From positions 619,867 to 683,866 of the forward strand of contig KB445795.1 in the NCBI GenBank assembly GCA_000320605.2: a DNA stretch of 64,000 nt. Reading direction: 5' to 3'. Of this stretch, positions 42,874 to 55,761 are shown piece after piece (the first letter of the stretch is position 1; every line of letters starts with the position of its first letter). The notes beneath the pieces were generated by a model. That model was given only the letters and a program-made list of their open reading frames with translations, did no database searches and was not told the DNA's origin. The stretch comes from Gelatoporia subvermispora B. Taxonomy: Eukaryota > Basidiomycota > Agaricomycetes > Polyporales > Gelatoporiaceae. The position numbers and the translations under genes are program-made.

Positions 42874-43706
42874 TCACAAGTACAGCCAAGACACCACCAC
42901 TCCCACTGCGCCGCCAACAAGCGGCAGAACGCTGGATCGCGTGCTCAGGGCACCGTTCGCATCTTGACCTGAAGAATTCGAGGAAGGAGCTGGAGCGGTG
43001 GCAGAGGTCGGTGTGCTCGATGTGGGAGAGCTTGAGCCCGAGATTCCTTGAGAATTGCTCGCTGGAGCGTCGGTCGCCGCCGGGCCAGACGCAGCGGAGG
43101 CGCCAGAAGAAGGTTGCGATACTGGAGCAGTCAACGCCGCCGGGGTGGAAATCGACGTGGCGCCACCGCCCTGAACCTCCATAGGGGAAGCAGTCTCCGT
43201 GAAGAGGTCCGTCTCCGTTGTGGGTCCTGGATTGAGCCATGCATTCAGAGCTGTGCAGGCTGCAATACCGTCCGAGATGACGCAGTCTTCATACATATCA
43301 ATCCCTTGCGTTGGGTCGATGTAGATGAGATGCGCCTCGTTCGAGTCCTCGATGAGCGTGGCTGTACGGTAGGGCAGTTCTGTTCAGCCGCTCGCTCAGA
43401 ATAGACTGCGAGGCATAACGCCACTTACCAGGGCCGTCAAACCCATTGTCGTCCAAGCCTGCGCTGGAAACGCCGGGTGCGATTAGCCAAGTCGTTTGGC
43501 CGTCAGGTCCGACACCGAGTAGGTCAGCAGTTATCGGCTGAGGGTCGAATCCCGGTACATAGAGGGAAGTTTGAGCGGTGACCACTGCCAGAATAGTTAG
43601 AAGAACAGAACGGATCAGCTTTCTGGAAGTCACAAAGCAGCTTCACTGACATACATTGAGTACTCGCAAGAAGCGAAGCAACTGCGGTCAGTATAGCAGC
43701 GTGCAT
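42874..43706 (-). CDS. Secreted Ser/Ala-rich protein, probably GPI-anchored (paralogue B)
   Basis: Tandem paralogue of the gene at 41379. Exons on the minus strand: 43706-43655, 43584-43429, 43361-42874; 231 residues. Signal peptide MHAAILTAVASLLAS, then the same core: AQTSLYVPGFDPQP, TTWLIAPGVSSAGLDDNGFD, HLIYIDPTQGI, and EDCVISDGIAACTAL with the C-x8-C pair. TETASPMEVQGGGAT is identical to paralogue A. The Ser/Thr/Ala-rich stalk is shorter, and the C-terminus (VLPLVGGAVGVVVSWLYL) is again a GPI-type hydrophobic tail. Intron phases and the first two exon lengths match A exactly, so the pair arose by tandem duplication; the stalk and tail have diverged most. Confidence 0.86.
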
Positions 43707-44342
43707 ATCTCACGAACGTGGTCCAAAAGAGCGTTGGGTAAACGAAAGACTGAGATAGCTTTGGCAGACAGTGCGAGAGGTCGAGAACAAGAAGCAGAAT
43801 TACCCGGGAAATATGCTGCTTAGACCTCCGAGGCCTAGACGGCTGATGGAAAACTCCGCCCTGAGCACAACGGGCGGATCAAAAATTTTATCATCTCGAG
43901 GCACATTGCAGTTGGCTTGGCTTGCTTCCAGCCATAGAGTCTATGCATAGAGACGACTCAGCAAGAACTGATTATGAGGAGGATGTGTGCAGAGATTGAA
44001 GCGTTCCCAACTGCTTACAAAATTAGGTTCGGTAATGTCGACCGGCGTATACCACACTTGCCGAGTATGGAAGTCGCACCAGATACACACCGAAGCTGTG
44101 AAAGAACGAGCCACCTGCACACTTCACATCATCAAGATAGAATAAGACTAAATATATGTATATGCAATATCACAGCAATTCCATGCACAAGATAGGGTAG
44201 ATATATGTATCATACAGGACTTAGCGTACAGAACATATTGAGCAGTGCTTCCGACCAAACAACTACATAGCGCACAATCTAAGACGCGCATACCCGAGAC
44301 GAAGGGGTAATAGAGTGGAACTAGGGTATACCCCAAAACAAC
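43707..44342. other. Intergenic region upstream of paralogue B
   Basis: 636 bases with the promoter of paralogue B and the 3' UTR of the Zn2Cys6 gene. No gene is supported. Confidence 0.5.
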
Positions 44343-47300
44343 CTATGCGCCGACGTTCACCTGCGCCTGGGACTGGGAAACATCAAACGCATTGTCCAAC
44401 TTCTCCTGCGTGAACCCCTGCGGCTTCTCACCGCCACGGGCGGGAGTCGCAACACCCGACGGTAAAGGGGACATGAACATGCGCGGGGTGATCAACCCAC
44501 TGCCTCCTGCACCATAGACAAAGCCTGCACTCAAGCTCTCCATGGTATTCGAAGACCCTGGCAGACCACCGATCAATACACCCGGAGGTTGGGAAAAGCC
44601 AATAAAACGCATACCTGGCACGAGAACGCTATCCCAGAAGTCGGAACTGAGAATGTCGTCCATAGCCATCATACTCATATCCATAGCGGGTGGATTCGGG
44701 GCCATCGTAGGCGGAAATGTTGAGATATCCGCGACGGGCCCCATCTCACCGGCGGTGAACCCTGCGAACGGATCGGCCGTGAACGCGTGTCCGTTCGGCT
44801 GGGCGCTCCCCGGCTGCGACACGGGTGGCTCTGTACCTGTGCTGCTGACCGAATTGGCCTCCGACTGCGTCATGCTGGTCGCCGACTGCGGGTGCTCTGT
44901 TTTGGCGGCGATCAGCGCGCGGAGGAAGCATGCGTACAGCGCGGGCGTGTGCATGTTCCCAACGGCAACTGTGTCGAAGATATTCGCGACATCATTGACA
45001 ATGGCGAGGGTCTTCTGCTCGTGATCAAGGAATGATTGGAACTCGGGACGGAGTAGCTGCATGGGAAGATATCATCTATCAATATGGAGTCACCGTGCGC
45101 ATCGCAAGCACCAACCTTGAGCAAACTGAGTACGGCATATGAACCCTGCACGAAACGCGAGTCTGGAGCATACTGCAGGTATCCGAGCGGTCCCAGCTCA
45201 TCTCGCAGCAGTGTTGCGCAGTTGACGGCGGAGGAATGACAGCGAGCGAAGAAATGCCCGATGTCCACGGCCGAACGCTCCAGAGCATTTTGCAGACCAA
45301 AGGAGTTCACCGTGAGCATGGCGTAATGGAAGTAGAACTTCCCAGCGAGTTCGGTGTACTTCTTCGCATAATCATTCAATGCTGATGTTTTGTTATGATC
45401 AGCGCGGGACTGGTGGCGTCAAGTGTGACACTCACATCCGCCAACCGGCTTGAAGTGCGTCCATTCATGCTGCCACGCCAGGAGCTGCGTCTCCATTGTC
45501 TTGATGACGAGCAGATAGTCACAGTCCTGCTGAAGGCCAGACGAGGTGCTTGTTCCAGAGTAGAGTAGATCCAGACTCCGTGTGAGGATCCTTTGCAGGT
45601 CCTGTAACCATGATGTCAGAAACGGGTAGGAGAATGTAGATTTACAAATCGTACTGCGTATGCTGCAAGTGATCCATCCGACGTCATGGCAACTGGTGAC
45701 TGCGACCACACGGAAGCATTTCGAATAACAAAGCTGAACAACGAGGTCAACGCATGGCCGTGACGCCACAGAATATTGATCACGTACTCCTCCTTAATAG
45801 TATATGGTTTGCCCATCTGCGCGCTGAAACTTCGGTCGAGACAAAAGCATACGATCCACGTCCGCTCGCGATTGTGGACCTCTAGATCGCGCGCCCGACC
45901 TTCTGCCGTGCTCTGGCTCGAGGCCGTGGTACGTCGGTGTAGATTCAGATCCGTGGCCATCCTGTAATTCGCAGACACGATAATCAGATCGCGTTATCGA
46001 TGAGGTGCCGCTGGGGCATGTATGTGGCAGACAAGGTACAGTTATGGGGCTTACCTGATAGCCATCCCGAGGAGGAACCATGTCCGATCTTGCTCATAGC
46101 GCTCCACAGGACCACATCCCCAAAGCGTGCTGAGTAAATAAGCTTGAACAATTTCAACTGACTTGTAGCCTGCCGCAGGGACACTGAATGCTAGCTTCCT
46201 GGAAATCTCCGCAAGCTTCGTCTGCAATTCAGGCCGCGGTGCATAGAACCTTGAGGCAACGGCGCAAACTGTTGGTGTTGAGGGTGAGACAAAATTATCT
46301 CAAATAGGCATAGTACTGACTAGTGGTGAGCAGGAAGGGCGACCGCGAACAGACCAATGATGGCGTATGGAAATCGGGATCCAGGAGTGCGCAATGTATC
46401 TGGAAGGGCAATTGGCATTTTGGCTCGGCATGTATGGTCTATACTTACATTCATTTTTTCGAAATATCTGGAAGATGCGGAAATCAATTCAGACTTCTTT
46501 TCTCCAAAAAGGTCCGAAACTCACATTTTGAATAGCGCAACAACCTCTTCCGTGCTGACAAAGCTGAGCATTTCGGGCTGTATCTGTCTCTCGATGAAGA
46601 GCCGCCGAAGGGGCAAGATGGTCATGGGCCCTGGGAGTATAATTCAGCCCGGATCTCCCATAATCGAACAGAGAACTATGACAACTGACCCGGTTTGAAG
46701 TACATTTCGCTCGCGACCCCGACCTTTCTCGTGTCCGCTGACTTGTCCAGTATAGCAGATTGATTAGATTGAGAAGCGGCCTGCGCCCGACGATTAGCCA
46801 GACTCGCTTCCGCGAGGAGACCCAGCGGATTTAGCGAATTGTCTGGGAGAGAGGGGAGCTTCGGCGATCCAGGCGGGCCTTGTGACTGATGGGCGAGACT
46901 GGGGGACTGTGGAGGTGTTGGAGAGGCAAGGAGGGCCTGTGTTGCTTGGCCCTGCGGAGTGGGTGAAGGAGAACGCGACAGCATACCGGCGGCAATACTT
47001 GGGTTGCCCAAGGATCGTAGCACCGTGTCTAGAGTACGCTCCATTTTTCGCAGGGAGCGCGTGAGGATCTCATGTTTCCTATGGTCGGCATTGAGCACGG
47101 AGTAGAATATGACAGACTGTACTCTCACTTGGTTGATCGCTTGCCGCGGTTGGACTCCTCGAAGATACACTCATGATTACCAGTCTGGCAGCGCTTGCAT
47201 GGGGGGCCATTCTCTGCTCCGACGCACTTCATTTTGAGGCGACGGCAAACAGTACATGCTCTGGACGAGAGTTTGAGCCGCACAGGTCGAGAGGCACTGA

Positions 47301-47779
47301 AACGAAACACACCTTGAACCCCGCGTGGGCTTAGCCTTTGCCTCGTCGCCCTTGTCCGCCGTCGGACTTCGGCGATCTGTATCGTCATCCTGCCGAGCCT
47401 TCTTCCGACTCTCAGTTGACTGACCGGTGGATGAGCTCGGTCGCTTGCCATTGGCATTCGCGACCGGGAAGCCGAATTGGTCGTTCGGAGGCGTTCCGAC
47501 AGTCTCGGAGGCCTGCGATGATGGAGAGGAGACGTTGGTCGGGATGGTTAGGTGCGGGGGCGGCATATGTGGTTGTTGATACCCATAGTACTGTGGGGCA
47601 TACAACGCGAGGGAAGGGTCAAGAGGTATGGGCGGGGATGGAGGGGCTTGCATTTGGTGAGCCATCTGGTGGTGCTCGTGCGGATGGTGCAGCGTTATCG
47701 ACTGCGACGAGTAGGAGGACTGCTGCTGTTGCGCCTGGGGCACGTAGTACTCGGAATAATTCAAAGACGGTGTCGACAT
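44343..47779 (-). CDS. Zn2Cys6 transcription factor with fungal-specific regulatory domain
   Basis: Eleven exons on the minus strand: 47779-47313, 47260-47129, 47078-46690, 46630-46525, 46467-46449, 46399-46321, 46268-46055, 45961-45646, 45601-45436, 45381-45116, 45056-44343; 955 residues. The zinc cluster is CX2CX6CX8CX2CX6C (ACTVCRRLKMKC ... PPCKRCQTGNHEC), near residues 158-190, followed by a dimerisation helix (HEILTRSLRKMERTLDTVLR). The middle homology region is intact: FEKMNIHCALLDPDFHTPSL, VCSRSPFLLTTICAVASRFY, YLLSTLWGCGPVERYEQDRT and RMATDLNLHRRTT. The N-terminus is Gln/Pro/His-rich, and the C-terminus (TADPFAGFTAGEMGP, MDMSMMAMDDILSSDFW) looks like an acidic activation region. Introns are 44-93 nt; the one at 45602-45645 is only 44 nt. 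Exon 5 is 19 nt. Target genes are unknown. Confidence 0.93.
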
Positions 47780-50700
47780 GACAAGAATGGCGGGTAGAGG
47801 AAGCGGCCGCGTATCTGACTTTGCGCGCGAGCTACCCGGAGGGGATAACTCGAGTTTAAAGGCAGAAGCAGAGATCGAGACAAATGGATTGCAAGTCAAA
47901 CGCGACCGTTCACGCGTCCACGGGTGCGCGGGTGCGGTGACGGGGGTACGGCACAGGATATGATTGGGCTAGAGGACTTTGAGAACGGCACTTCCGCTTC
48001 AGGTTAACGAGACTAATATGCTGAGAACCAAAAGATTGCTGGATAGCACGGCCACGTTCAATCAAGTCAACACACAGAAACGAGCTGTCGAAGGAGTGGA
48101 GCGTGTCTGCAAGGAAATACACGACCACCGGATTGGTATGAGACGACGGGTGGTGGGAGGGACTCGACGGGGCCTGTCTGGAGATGGACGACGAGATACA
48201 AGATGCAAGTCGAGGGTCTCGTCCACCAGAGTCGGAGTCGACAAAGCGATACCTGCCTTGCCCTTTCTCCGGGGGCGAGTCGGCGCTGACAGAAAGCGCT
48301 GTCCGCCCTCCTTCGAGCAACGCCAGACCAGCTGACATCCTTCGCCGGCCTTACGCCAGTCGGAAACACTGGCGGACTTTGAACAGCCTCGACTCTTGCC
48401 GGCGTGCGCGTCTACTCCGACGCGCGTCAATTGGCCCGGGATGCCTGACGCCCCCAGGCGCTGTTTCAAAATCTGGCGCCCGCTATCACCCACCAGGCGA
48501 CGCAGCTACACGCCGCCGTCGTGCTCGCAGCCACACCGCCGCCAGGGGCACCCATCAGCGCAGTTCCCGCGCCCTGTTGCCCTCCGCACGCACTCTCGAA
48601 ACTTTCGCGATTCACCACCGACCCTTCGTCGCATATCGTTGTACCACCCATCTTTATATGTAAGAGATGCCATTCGGTCCCTGTTACTGCCTATCACATC
48701 GCGCGTCTTTTTACCACGAATCTCTCACCAGGACCGCCAGCGATTTCTTCTCCAAAGGCGATCGCGGTCTGGCTTCCCCCTCTTGCGACCTCATCAATTG
48801 CGATGCACTGGCGTCTTTGTCCGTTCTGCGCTCACTTCTGATATCCGTTTCTCCCCGTTCTTTCGTGAACCGCATGCGACCGCACCTCGGTCCCGCTTTT
48901 GAATATATACTTAATCCTTCTCACTCGGCCGTCCCCGAGCAAGTCCCCAATGGCCCCTACATTTCAATCAGGCACAGAACTCCGATACTTTTTAGACCTG
49001 ACAGGTGTGACTTCACGAGGTTCGATAAAGCAGTTCCCACCTTATGCTGACGTATCCTCACCGTGGTAAGCATAACCCGGTCAACTGGGCGAGCGGCGTC
49101 GAACATCTCACATGGGAACGGATCACCCTATCCGAAGATACGCGCCTCAAGGAGTCAGGATGACACTCCAGCTCACAGATAATTGCGCGACATTGCAGCC
49201 GACCAATGCAATACTCCGAAAATTCGCAAGCTCTGTCAGACACCCTCGCAGGTGTCTCTTTTTAGGATCAGGCGGTTCGAGCCCGTAGTTCAGGCCCAGT
49301 CTGTTCTCCGGCAGCTTTCTAGCGACTCTACTACAGTTTCTGTGAGAGCATGCGTCCTCGCAAACCTGTCCCGCATTCCCCTTGCAGTATCCGCATTTCT
49401 GTCTACGCCAGTGTCCGTACGTTACCGACGGGGGGGTGGAGGTGGCATGTACGTCGTCGCGTCGAATACCTGTCAGGAGTGGAATTAACGTCACAATGGC
49501 AGCAAGACATCGTTTCCTGGTACTGACATGTGGCGCTGATAAACGAAGCAAGTCTCCACCCTATCTTGCGCCCCCTGAAAGATGAGGCGTGTTCTCCGCG
49601 ATTGTTCGCCGATTCAGTGCAGGTTGAGTCCTCGGCGAGTTTGCGTCAATGTTCACACCTGTTCCCTTCAGACAGACTTTCTCTAAGTCAATGCTCCTTT
49701 TGCGAGACCAGACGACGTAGTCCGAAAGATCACGACTGTCAGGAAAGGTCAGTGGCTCGTGTGACAGCATCGACCGTTATTACTAACAACCCATATGGAC
49801 CAACCTTCGAAGCAGACACCATTCTGGGTAGAACCCACCTACGCTCCGGGATAGTATGCATAACCCCGACACTTTGGGATATTTGGCATTAATTCACCGG
49901 ACCTTATGTCCTCGAGGCCTTGAGTGACAGATTGGCCAATCTTGGCTACGGCGCGTCTCCCGAGACTCGATTCCCATCGCCAATGGCCCCCTTGCGAGGC
50001 GTGGGGTAATGCTACGCGTGGAAGATTATCCCACCGTCGAGGCATCTGGACGTCAACTCTGCAAATACTATCTCTCATCGATGCCGATCGTGCCGTCGGC
50101 CTTGGTGTAGATGTTCGGTTTGTGCCGCAAGGTTCATTCTCTGTCTACTTTTCACTTTCTCAAGACTAAAACCTCCGAATGCTATTTCGAAACAGCATGT
50201 TCATTCGTTTGTTCATTTGCGGTCGCGAGGGTCATGGACTCGGTTCCGCACCCAATTTCAACAGATCCAATACAGTGCTGGTGTTATATGAGCGGGGACT
50301 CCTCCGCAGCCCGTGCCTCGAGGGTGCGGCCAACCTCCAAGAGAAGACACCCTTGTACCTCTCCGATCTTCTTACGACGGGCTGAAACGTTCTCCATGAT
50401 CCTAACTTTGAGGTGTAAACCCACTGTCATATCGACCATGGGACGCTACTCCGATGGTCGAACTTACTATGCTTCTCTCGCGCTCATTCGTCCGCTATGG
50501 TATGTGGAAACACCGGGACGCCGCCGCTCGGCTTGTTGTTCCTTACTATCAGCATGTACAGGGCATCATTCATCGTCTCAGCTAAGATGGGCCAACATTC
50601 CACGATTTCACGCACTCTCCATGCGCATGCGATGCCGCGCATCAAAACTGACAACGGAGTACAAGGCTCGCAGTCCCGCGCCTCCCGGAGGCGCTGTGCA

Positions 50701-53700
50701 CTCCGAGTATTGCGTTGGATGACGTGGAAAAGCGACTGCGCGATGACGCAAAGCCTGGGTCGCGCAGTCGCTTCGTCGAGACGGCACGTATGCATCAAGG
50801 AACACGGTATGCCGCATTTGACATGACTTGTTGTTGTGGCTGATATGTTCTCTAATAAGATGTCGACGAATCAATCAGCCTCGCGCTATCGTGCCGCGGA
50901 CAAATTTGAGTGAAACCTATTTCTGGCGTCCCCCCGGTTCGGAGCCACGCCTCAGCATCCAACTAGAGCCCGCAGTGCTTTGTCGAGGAGTTGCAAATCG
51001 GTGTGGCGATATGGCAAGGTGTGTGAACATACCTGCTACCGCGCACTCCGTTCGCCCATCTTACCCATCTTTCGCAAGGTGTTGCACCGGTTATGGTTAG
51101 AGCGCACGGGCACCACATTGAAAGGCACGAGTACGAGCGCGCAGAGGGCGGCCTTTGTCCTCCGGTAATCTCGCTGGTCCTCGTCGCCCTGAGCTCATCT
51201 GGCCGATCGGCGACTGGATATCGGCCATGTCAATCTGTCAGATCGTTCACGACGTGCTAGATGATCGCGGGAGTCTAATAAAGTCCGCGGGCGCTCGTAC
51301 GTCGCACGTGAGAATTGGAGTCGATCATGACTGACCGTTGAAAAGCATACGTACACCGATGGACTTCGCCAACGCATCTGACATCCGCACCATATGAGGG
51401 CGAGTTGCGCTTGGGGTGCGGATGTGGGCTCCCGCTGTCGCGCTCGGTAAGCACGATCCGTACTTGGTCGGAAGGCAGCGCTCAGATACCTTCGAATTCC
51501 CAGATGCGTAATATCCCTGACACCGTCACCGAGCTGCCCATTGATATCACTAGCCTCGAGATTGTATGTATGTAGTTCTCAGACGAAGATTCCGACATTC
51601 GCTGATAGCTGACCGATGAGGCTTAGACTCGGCGAGTAGACGCGGAAGTGCCATAATCCATTCGACGCCGGCGTCTGGATGGATTTCGAACAAACTTAGT
51701 GAACGAGCCTTTATTGCAAGCAACTTCGGTCTTCGGTGCTCGGGAAGATTATCTGATGTGACTATGAGTGTTGGTAGTCAACGCACTACGAAGCTGTCTG
51801 TGTCAGCTGACGTTATACCCGAGTTCGCAACTATTTCCATGATTTTTGTCTGCAGGTGCAAGCGTTCTCCAACATTGTCCGTCCCTATAGCGAATTTGAA
51901 GAATACGATCTGGCGCAAGGGTGGCGTAGATCGCGTGATGCGCTATCGAGGCAGTGTTTGCAGGATCTCATTCTGAGATAAGCCTTGAACTCTATGCGTG
52001 CACCATATGCTCGTCTGCCTTCTCGAAAACGTGGGTGACATTTCTCATGATTCAGCCATATGGCTAGATGGCCCTGATGCGATTGTGCTGGGCTCTCCGA
52101 TGACTCAACAACTGAGCACAGCAACATGACGTTGCGGGGCCGCTCATATCCGTCTTGGCGACGGTCACTGCATTGTGAAGTCTCGACTTCGTAGTGATTG
52201 CCAGCTACCATGCAGACACGGTGAACTGGACCTCAGCGAGCTAGGTCTGCTACCCCGTGATTACTCTGGTTCGTTCGCGGGTTCATTACACCGGCATTAG
52301 AAGCTCTGGATGCAGAACGCACCAAAAAGACAACTTCAGGGGAAGTTGAACTCACAGACGGGCCCTTCGGTCCAAAACCAGTGAGTTGGGGAAATCCACT
52401 GGTGGACATGCTCTTTTGGAATTGCTTGTTACGACCACCGTATTCATGGGGGAAAGATACTCCATACCCTGGCCTAACCTTTTTAGCTCGACACCTGAAG
52501 GTCTTTAGCAGTTGATCGCATTGTCAATTTGTGTGAATGCTATCTGGACGTACATGCACTGCAAGAATCTGGGCTGCATTCAACTGTTGCAAACCAACTT
52601 TTTTTCCGAGGACGGTATGCAGAACATCACATGCGCCGTCTACTACTGAATGCGACCTAGTGTGCTTAGGGAGTGACCCAAGGTTCGTGGGCGACGCCAT
52701 ACTCTTCTTCTCCTCTCATGTCGATAGATTGTCTTACAGTTTAGTCTCCACACAGGGTAGCGGCCAAAGGATCGAACCTATCAGACATCTTCGGGCTGCA
52801 ACGGGGAATGCTATACAGGTGTGATGTACGCTCCTCGCTTCTGACTGTTCTGAACCTCTTATCAAGTATATTTACGGGCGCTGACATGACACGGAACTTA
52901 AATGAGTGGTATCAGACCGGAGGATTATGTCCATTCTGGAGTTCTATGCCATCCATCTTCGCTGGACTGCATATGGTCTCACGGCGATCCTGTTCCCTTC
53001 CGATAAGCCCCACCCCGGGCTCAGGCTCGTACTTCCTGGCGAAGAACAGCAACAATTGACTGAGGCCTCGAACAGTGGTGCATCCACCGGATGCCAAAGT
53101 CAGTCCATAAGACACATAATCAAATTCGGGAATATCAACAGATGGTCCTCCAACATTTGAACCTACAGAACAGCAGGCCTACCCATTCTGACGCCTTGCT
53201 CTCTGACAGCTACGTAGTGGCTTGCGGCAATTACTTCCGCTTAGTAGGCATTGTCATTATAGCGCGAGCCATGCGAACCTGTGTCCACGGAAGTTCCTGT
53301 GCATATGGTCGACCCCTCGAGCCTGCCCGCTACCATGTGCCCATCTGCTGCGGTGTTCCCCTCCACAAATACTTCTGTAACATGATCAACGCTTCGAACT
53401 AGTCACCCACTAAGGAGGTTCCCCGCAACAACTAGTCCCCTAAGCTCGCCGCTGTCGAACTGCAGGACTTACTTTATTAGTGCGCAACACTTTCTATGAA
53501 TATGAATAGACAGTTTCGCTGACAGCGTGCGCGACATGAACAAACGTTCATCTTTTCCTTTTAGGACACCCCATTGGACGCGACACGGCCAAAAATATGC
53601 CGCCTGGGAGCTCAATAACCATTCGTCGAGCGCGTCGATCTCGTAAGTTCTCACAGAATATGATAGGCTGCCGCCGCTAGAAGGAGTGAGAAAATATGCA

Positions 53701-55761
53701 CCTACGGGGCAAATGTCTTAATACCAGTTATCGCGAGGGTACAGGTGAGCAAATACGATGCTTTCATGAGCGTAAGTGTCGTATCGCTACCCTCCTGATG
53801 CAGCGAGAATGCGAGAACGCTTCCCTAGGACCTCACAAGCGTACAGTGAGGCGCGGGGCTACATCAACGAACGCTAAGCTCATTTTACCTTTCGAGAAAC
53901 GTTTTCTGGTCCGCGGAGCGGTCACTAAACGTCATTGGTCAGTACTCTCATGAATGTGTCCTCGCAGCTCATTACCAATACTTCTGGCAGAATTTCAACG
54001 AACGGAGATGGCACACGACATCTTGGCTCATAAAGGACTCAATGTGTATCATCAGAAATTTGATCAAGGCACGCAGCTCAGTGTAGCTTTTGCGCGCTTT
54101 CCTGCTGCAAGGCAACCTAGCGAACTCCCAGTTCCTGGTCGCCTTGGCGCCGATAACCTCCATTTCTTAACAAATTCGCCGGATATTTGGCAGGCATGAG
54201 ACACTGTCAGAGTAGGCGTACTTACCGAGGGTTATGTCTACAGCTGATGCCCTCGGTCATTTGATGCGCCTGGGGCATGATGCGCCTCGAGCTATCACAC
54301 TCCCAGAGGCGATTGAACTCTACCCTAACACGTTCCCAGGCCACAGATCGTGACATTGTGAGACAACACAATCTCTTTCTGTGAGCAACTTCCTGTCTAT
54401 TCATTCGTAGGAATATTAACGGAAGCGTGACATACATCACGACGCATCTCGCACGACGTGCCAAGCCTTTCGCGCTATTGACGCCGAGGGTCCGCATATA
54501 CGGGATTCGAGGACATCCTGGAGCGCATGGCCATCTCCGACAAAGACGCAGGAGTCGGGCGTAGGCACCGAGGAGCGTGGGCATCGATGGAGACGGGGCG
54601 ATGATCATCACCGCGCAGTCTTCGCTTGCCGCCGTTGGCTGCGGGATAGTCGTCGGCGTTGAGAGTCGAGCCATTCAAACGCAGAGCGGGGGGCGTCGCC
54701 ATGAGAGAGTAGCGAGACATCGGGGGAGGATTGTCCCAATGAGGAAATTTGTCAAGATAAAGCCTACGTTAAGGAGACGCTGGACAAGCATAAGTCGGTG
54801 CTGAGCAGACAATTTGAGGACTGGTCGCTCCTTCGAAGCCATTATAGCCGCCAAGAGCAAAGGAGATGCCGCTGAAATACAGCAACCTTCCTTCCAATCC
54901 GATCTTGAATTCTAGCGACCAAACTGTCCGGTGCGGTGCCGAAAATTCTTCCCTAGATGTAGTGACTGCGCACTCCTGAATGGGAGCCTACGCTTCGGTA
55001 TGCCAATTCTAGATCTATTGCTTTGTGTGGGTCCGACAGGTACGAGGGCAGCACTAGATGCTCCGTTATCTACGCAGTAAGCGGGAGGACGTTAGATGCG
55101 GCCGGACGTTAGATCCTGCGAGCTCACTGAATGTGTAGCCTCAAATCTCGTCAAGATCGGCAAAACCTATGATCAGAGTCAGTGGAGGACGCAGAGCAGC
55201 CTTAGATACATCTGTCATAACCCGAAGCATAACATACATGCGGTTAAATATATCGCTGCGTGTGTCATCAGGGTGACAATCAAGGGTAATAGAGAGCATC
55301 ACAAAGACTCAGCGAGGCCTTGTCTGTTCCTGAGGATGTGATGATGTGAGTTGTGGACAGCCCGGAAGGCGAACAAACTACCTGATGGTCATAGACTAGT
55401 ATATTTTCTCGAACGTCTAGGTGATCATGGAGTCTTCCGTAGGGTCTCGAATTCCAGAGAGGTGAACGTCAGCTGATCCGACCTGGAGCTCGTCTTCGCC
55501 AGTATGGGCCGATTTCGATGGCCATTGAACACGAAGTGAGATGAGACTGTAGCACTCCGAGTTGTAGCTGCATGCGAACAATAACAAGTGCTGTGGCCAC
55601 TGAAGCAGACAAGTACTGCTCGGTACGGTCTGCATGGGCCGGAAGCATTTGAGACTCCGCTGGGGCGGCACCCGCGACGCGTTGGTTGGCGCGCTTCATC
55701 GACCACCCCGTCCTCATCGTCCGACTCGTCGTCGGCGCAGTCTCTACTGCCGTTTCCCACA
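47780..55761. other. 8 kb gene-poor island
   Basis: About 8 kb without a gene I can support. The first ~1 kb is the promoter side of the Zn2Cys6 gene. A TATA-like GAATATATAC lies at 48901-48910, with a 38-codon open frame starting MAPTFQSGTELRYFL at 48950. Coding-like fragments without a start and without a recognised family lie at 51856-51981 (VRPYSEFEEYDLAQGW), 52261-52515 (ELTDGPFGPKPVSWGNPLVD) and 52906-53160 (AIHLRWTAYGLTAILFP), all on the plus strand. I see no transposase, reverse transcriptase, LTR pair or terminal inverted repeat. Decayed genes, an old transposon or lineage-specific DNA are possible. Confidence 0.45.

Noticed and set aside
45727..45776. Possible 50-nt intron (GTGATC...TTCAG) inside exon 8 of the second Zn2Cys6 gene
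   Set aside because: Removing it shifts the frame away from the RNASVWSQSPVAM continuation, while reading through keeps frame, so the exon was left whole.
49268..49284. tRNA T-loop-like GGTTCGAGCC
   Set aside because: No D-loop, anticodon stem or acceptor pairing can be built around it.
47780..55761. LTR retrotransposon or DNA transposon in the island
   Set aside because: No reverse transcriptase, integrase or transposase motif, no LTR pair and no terminal inverted repeats were seen.
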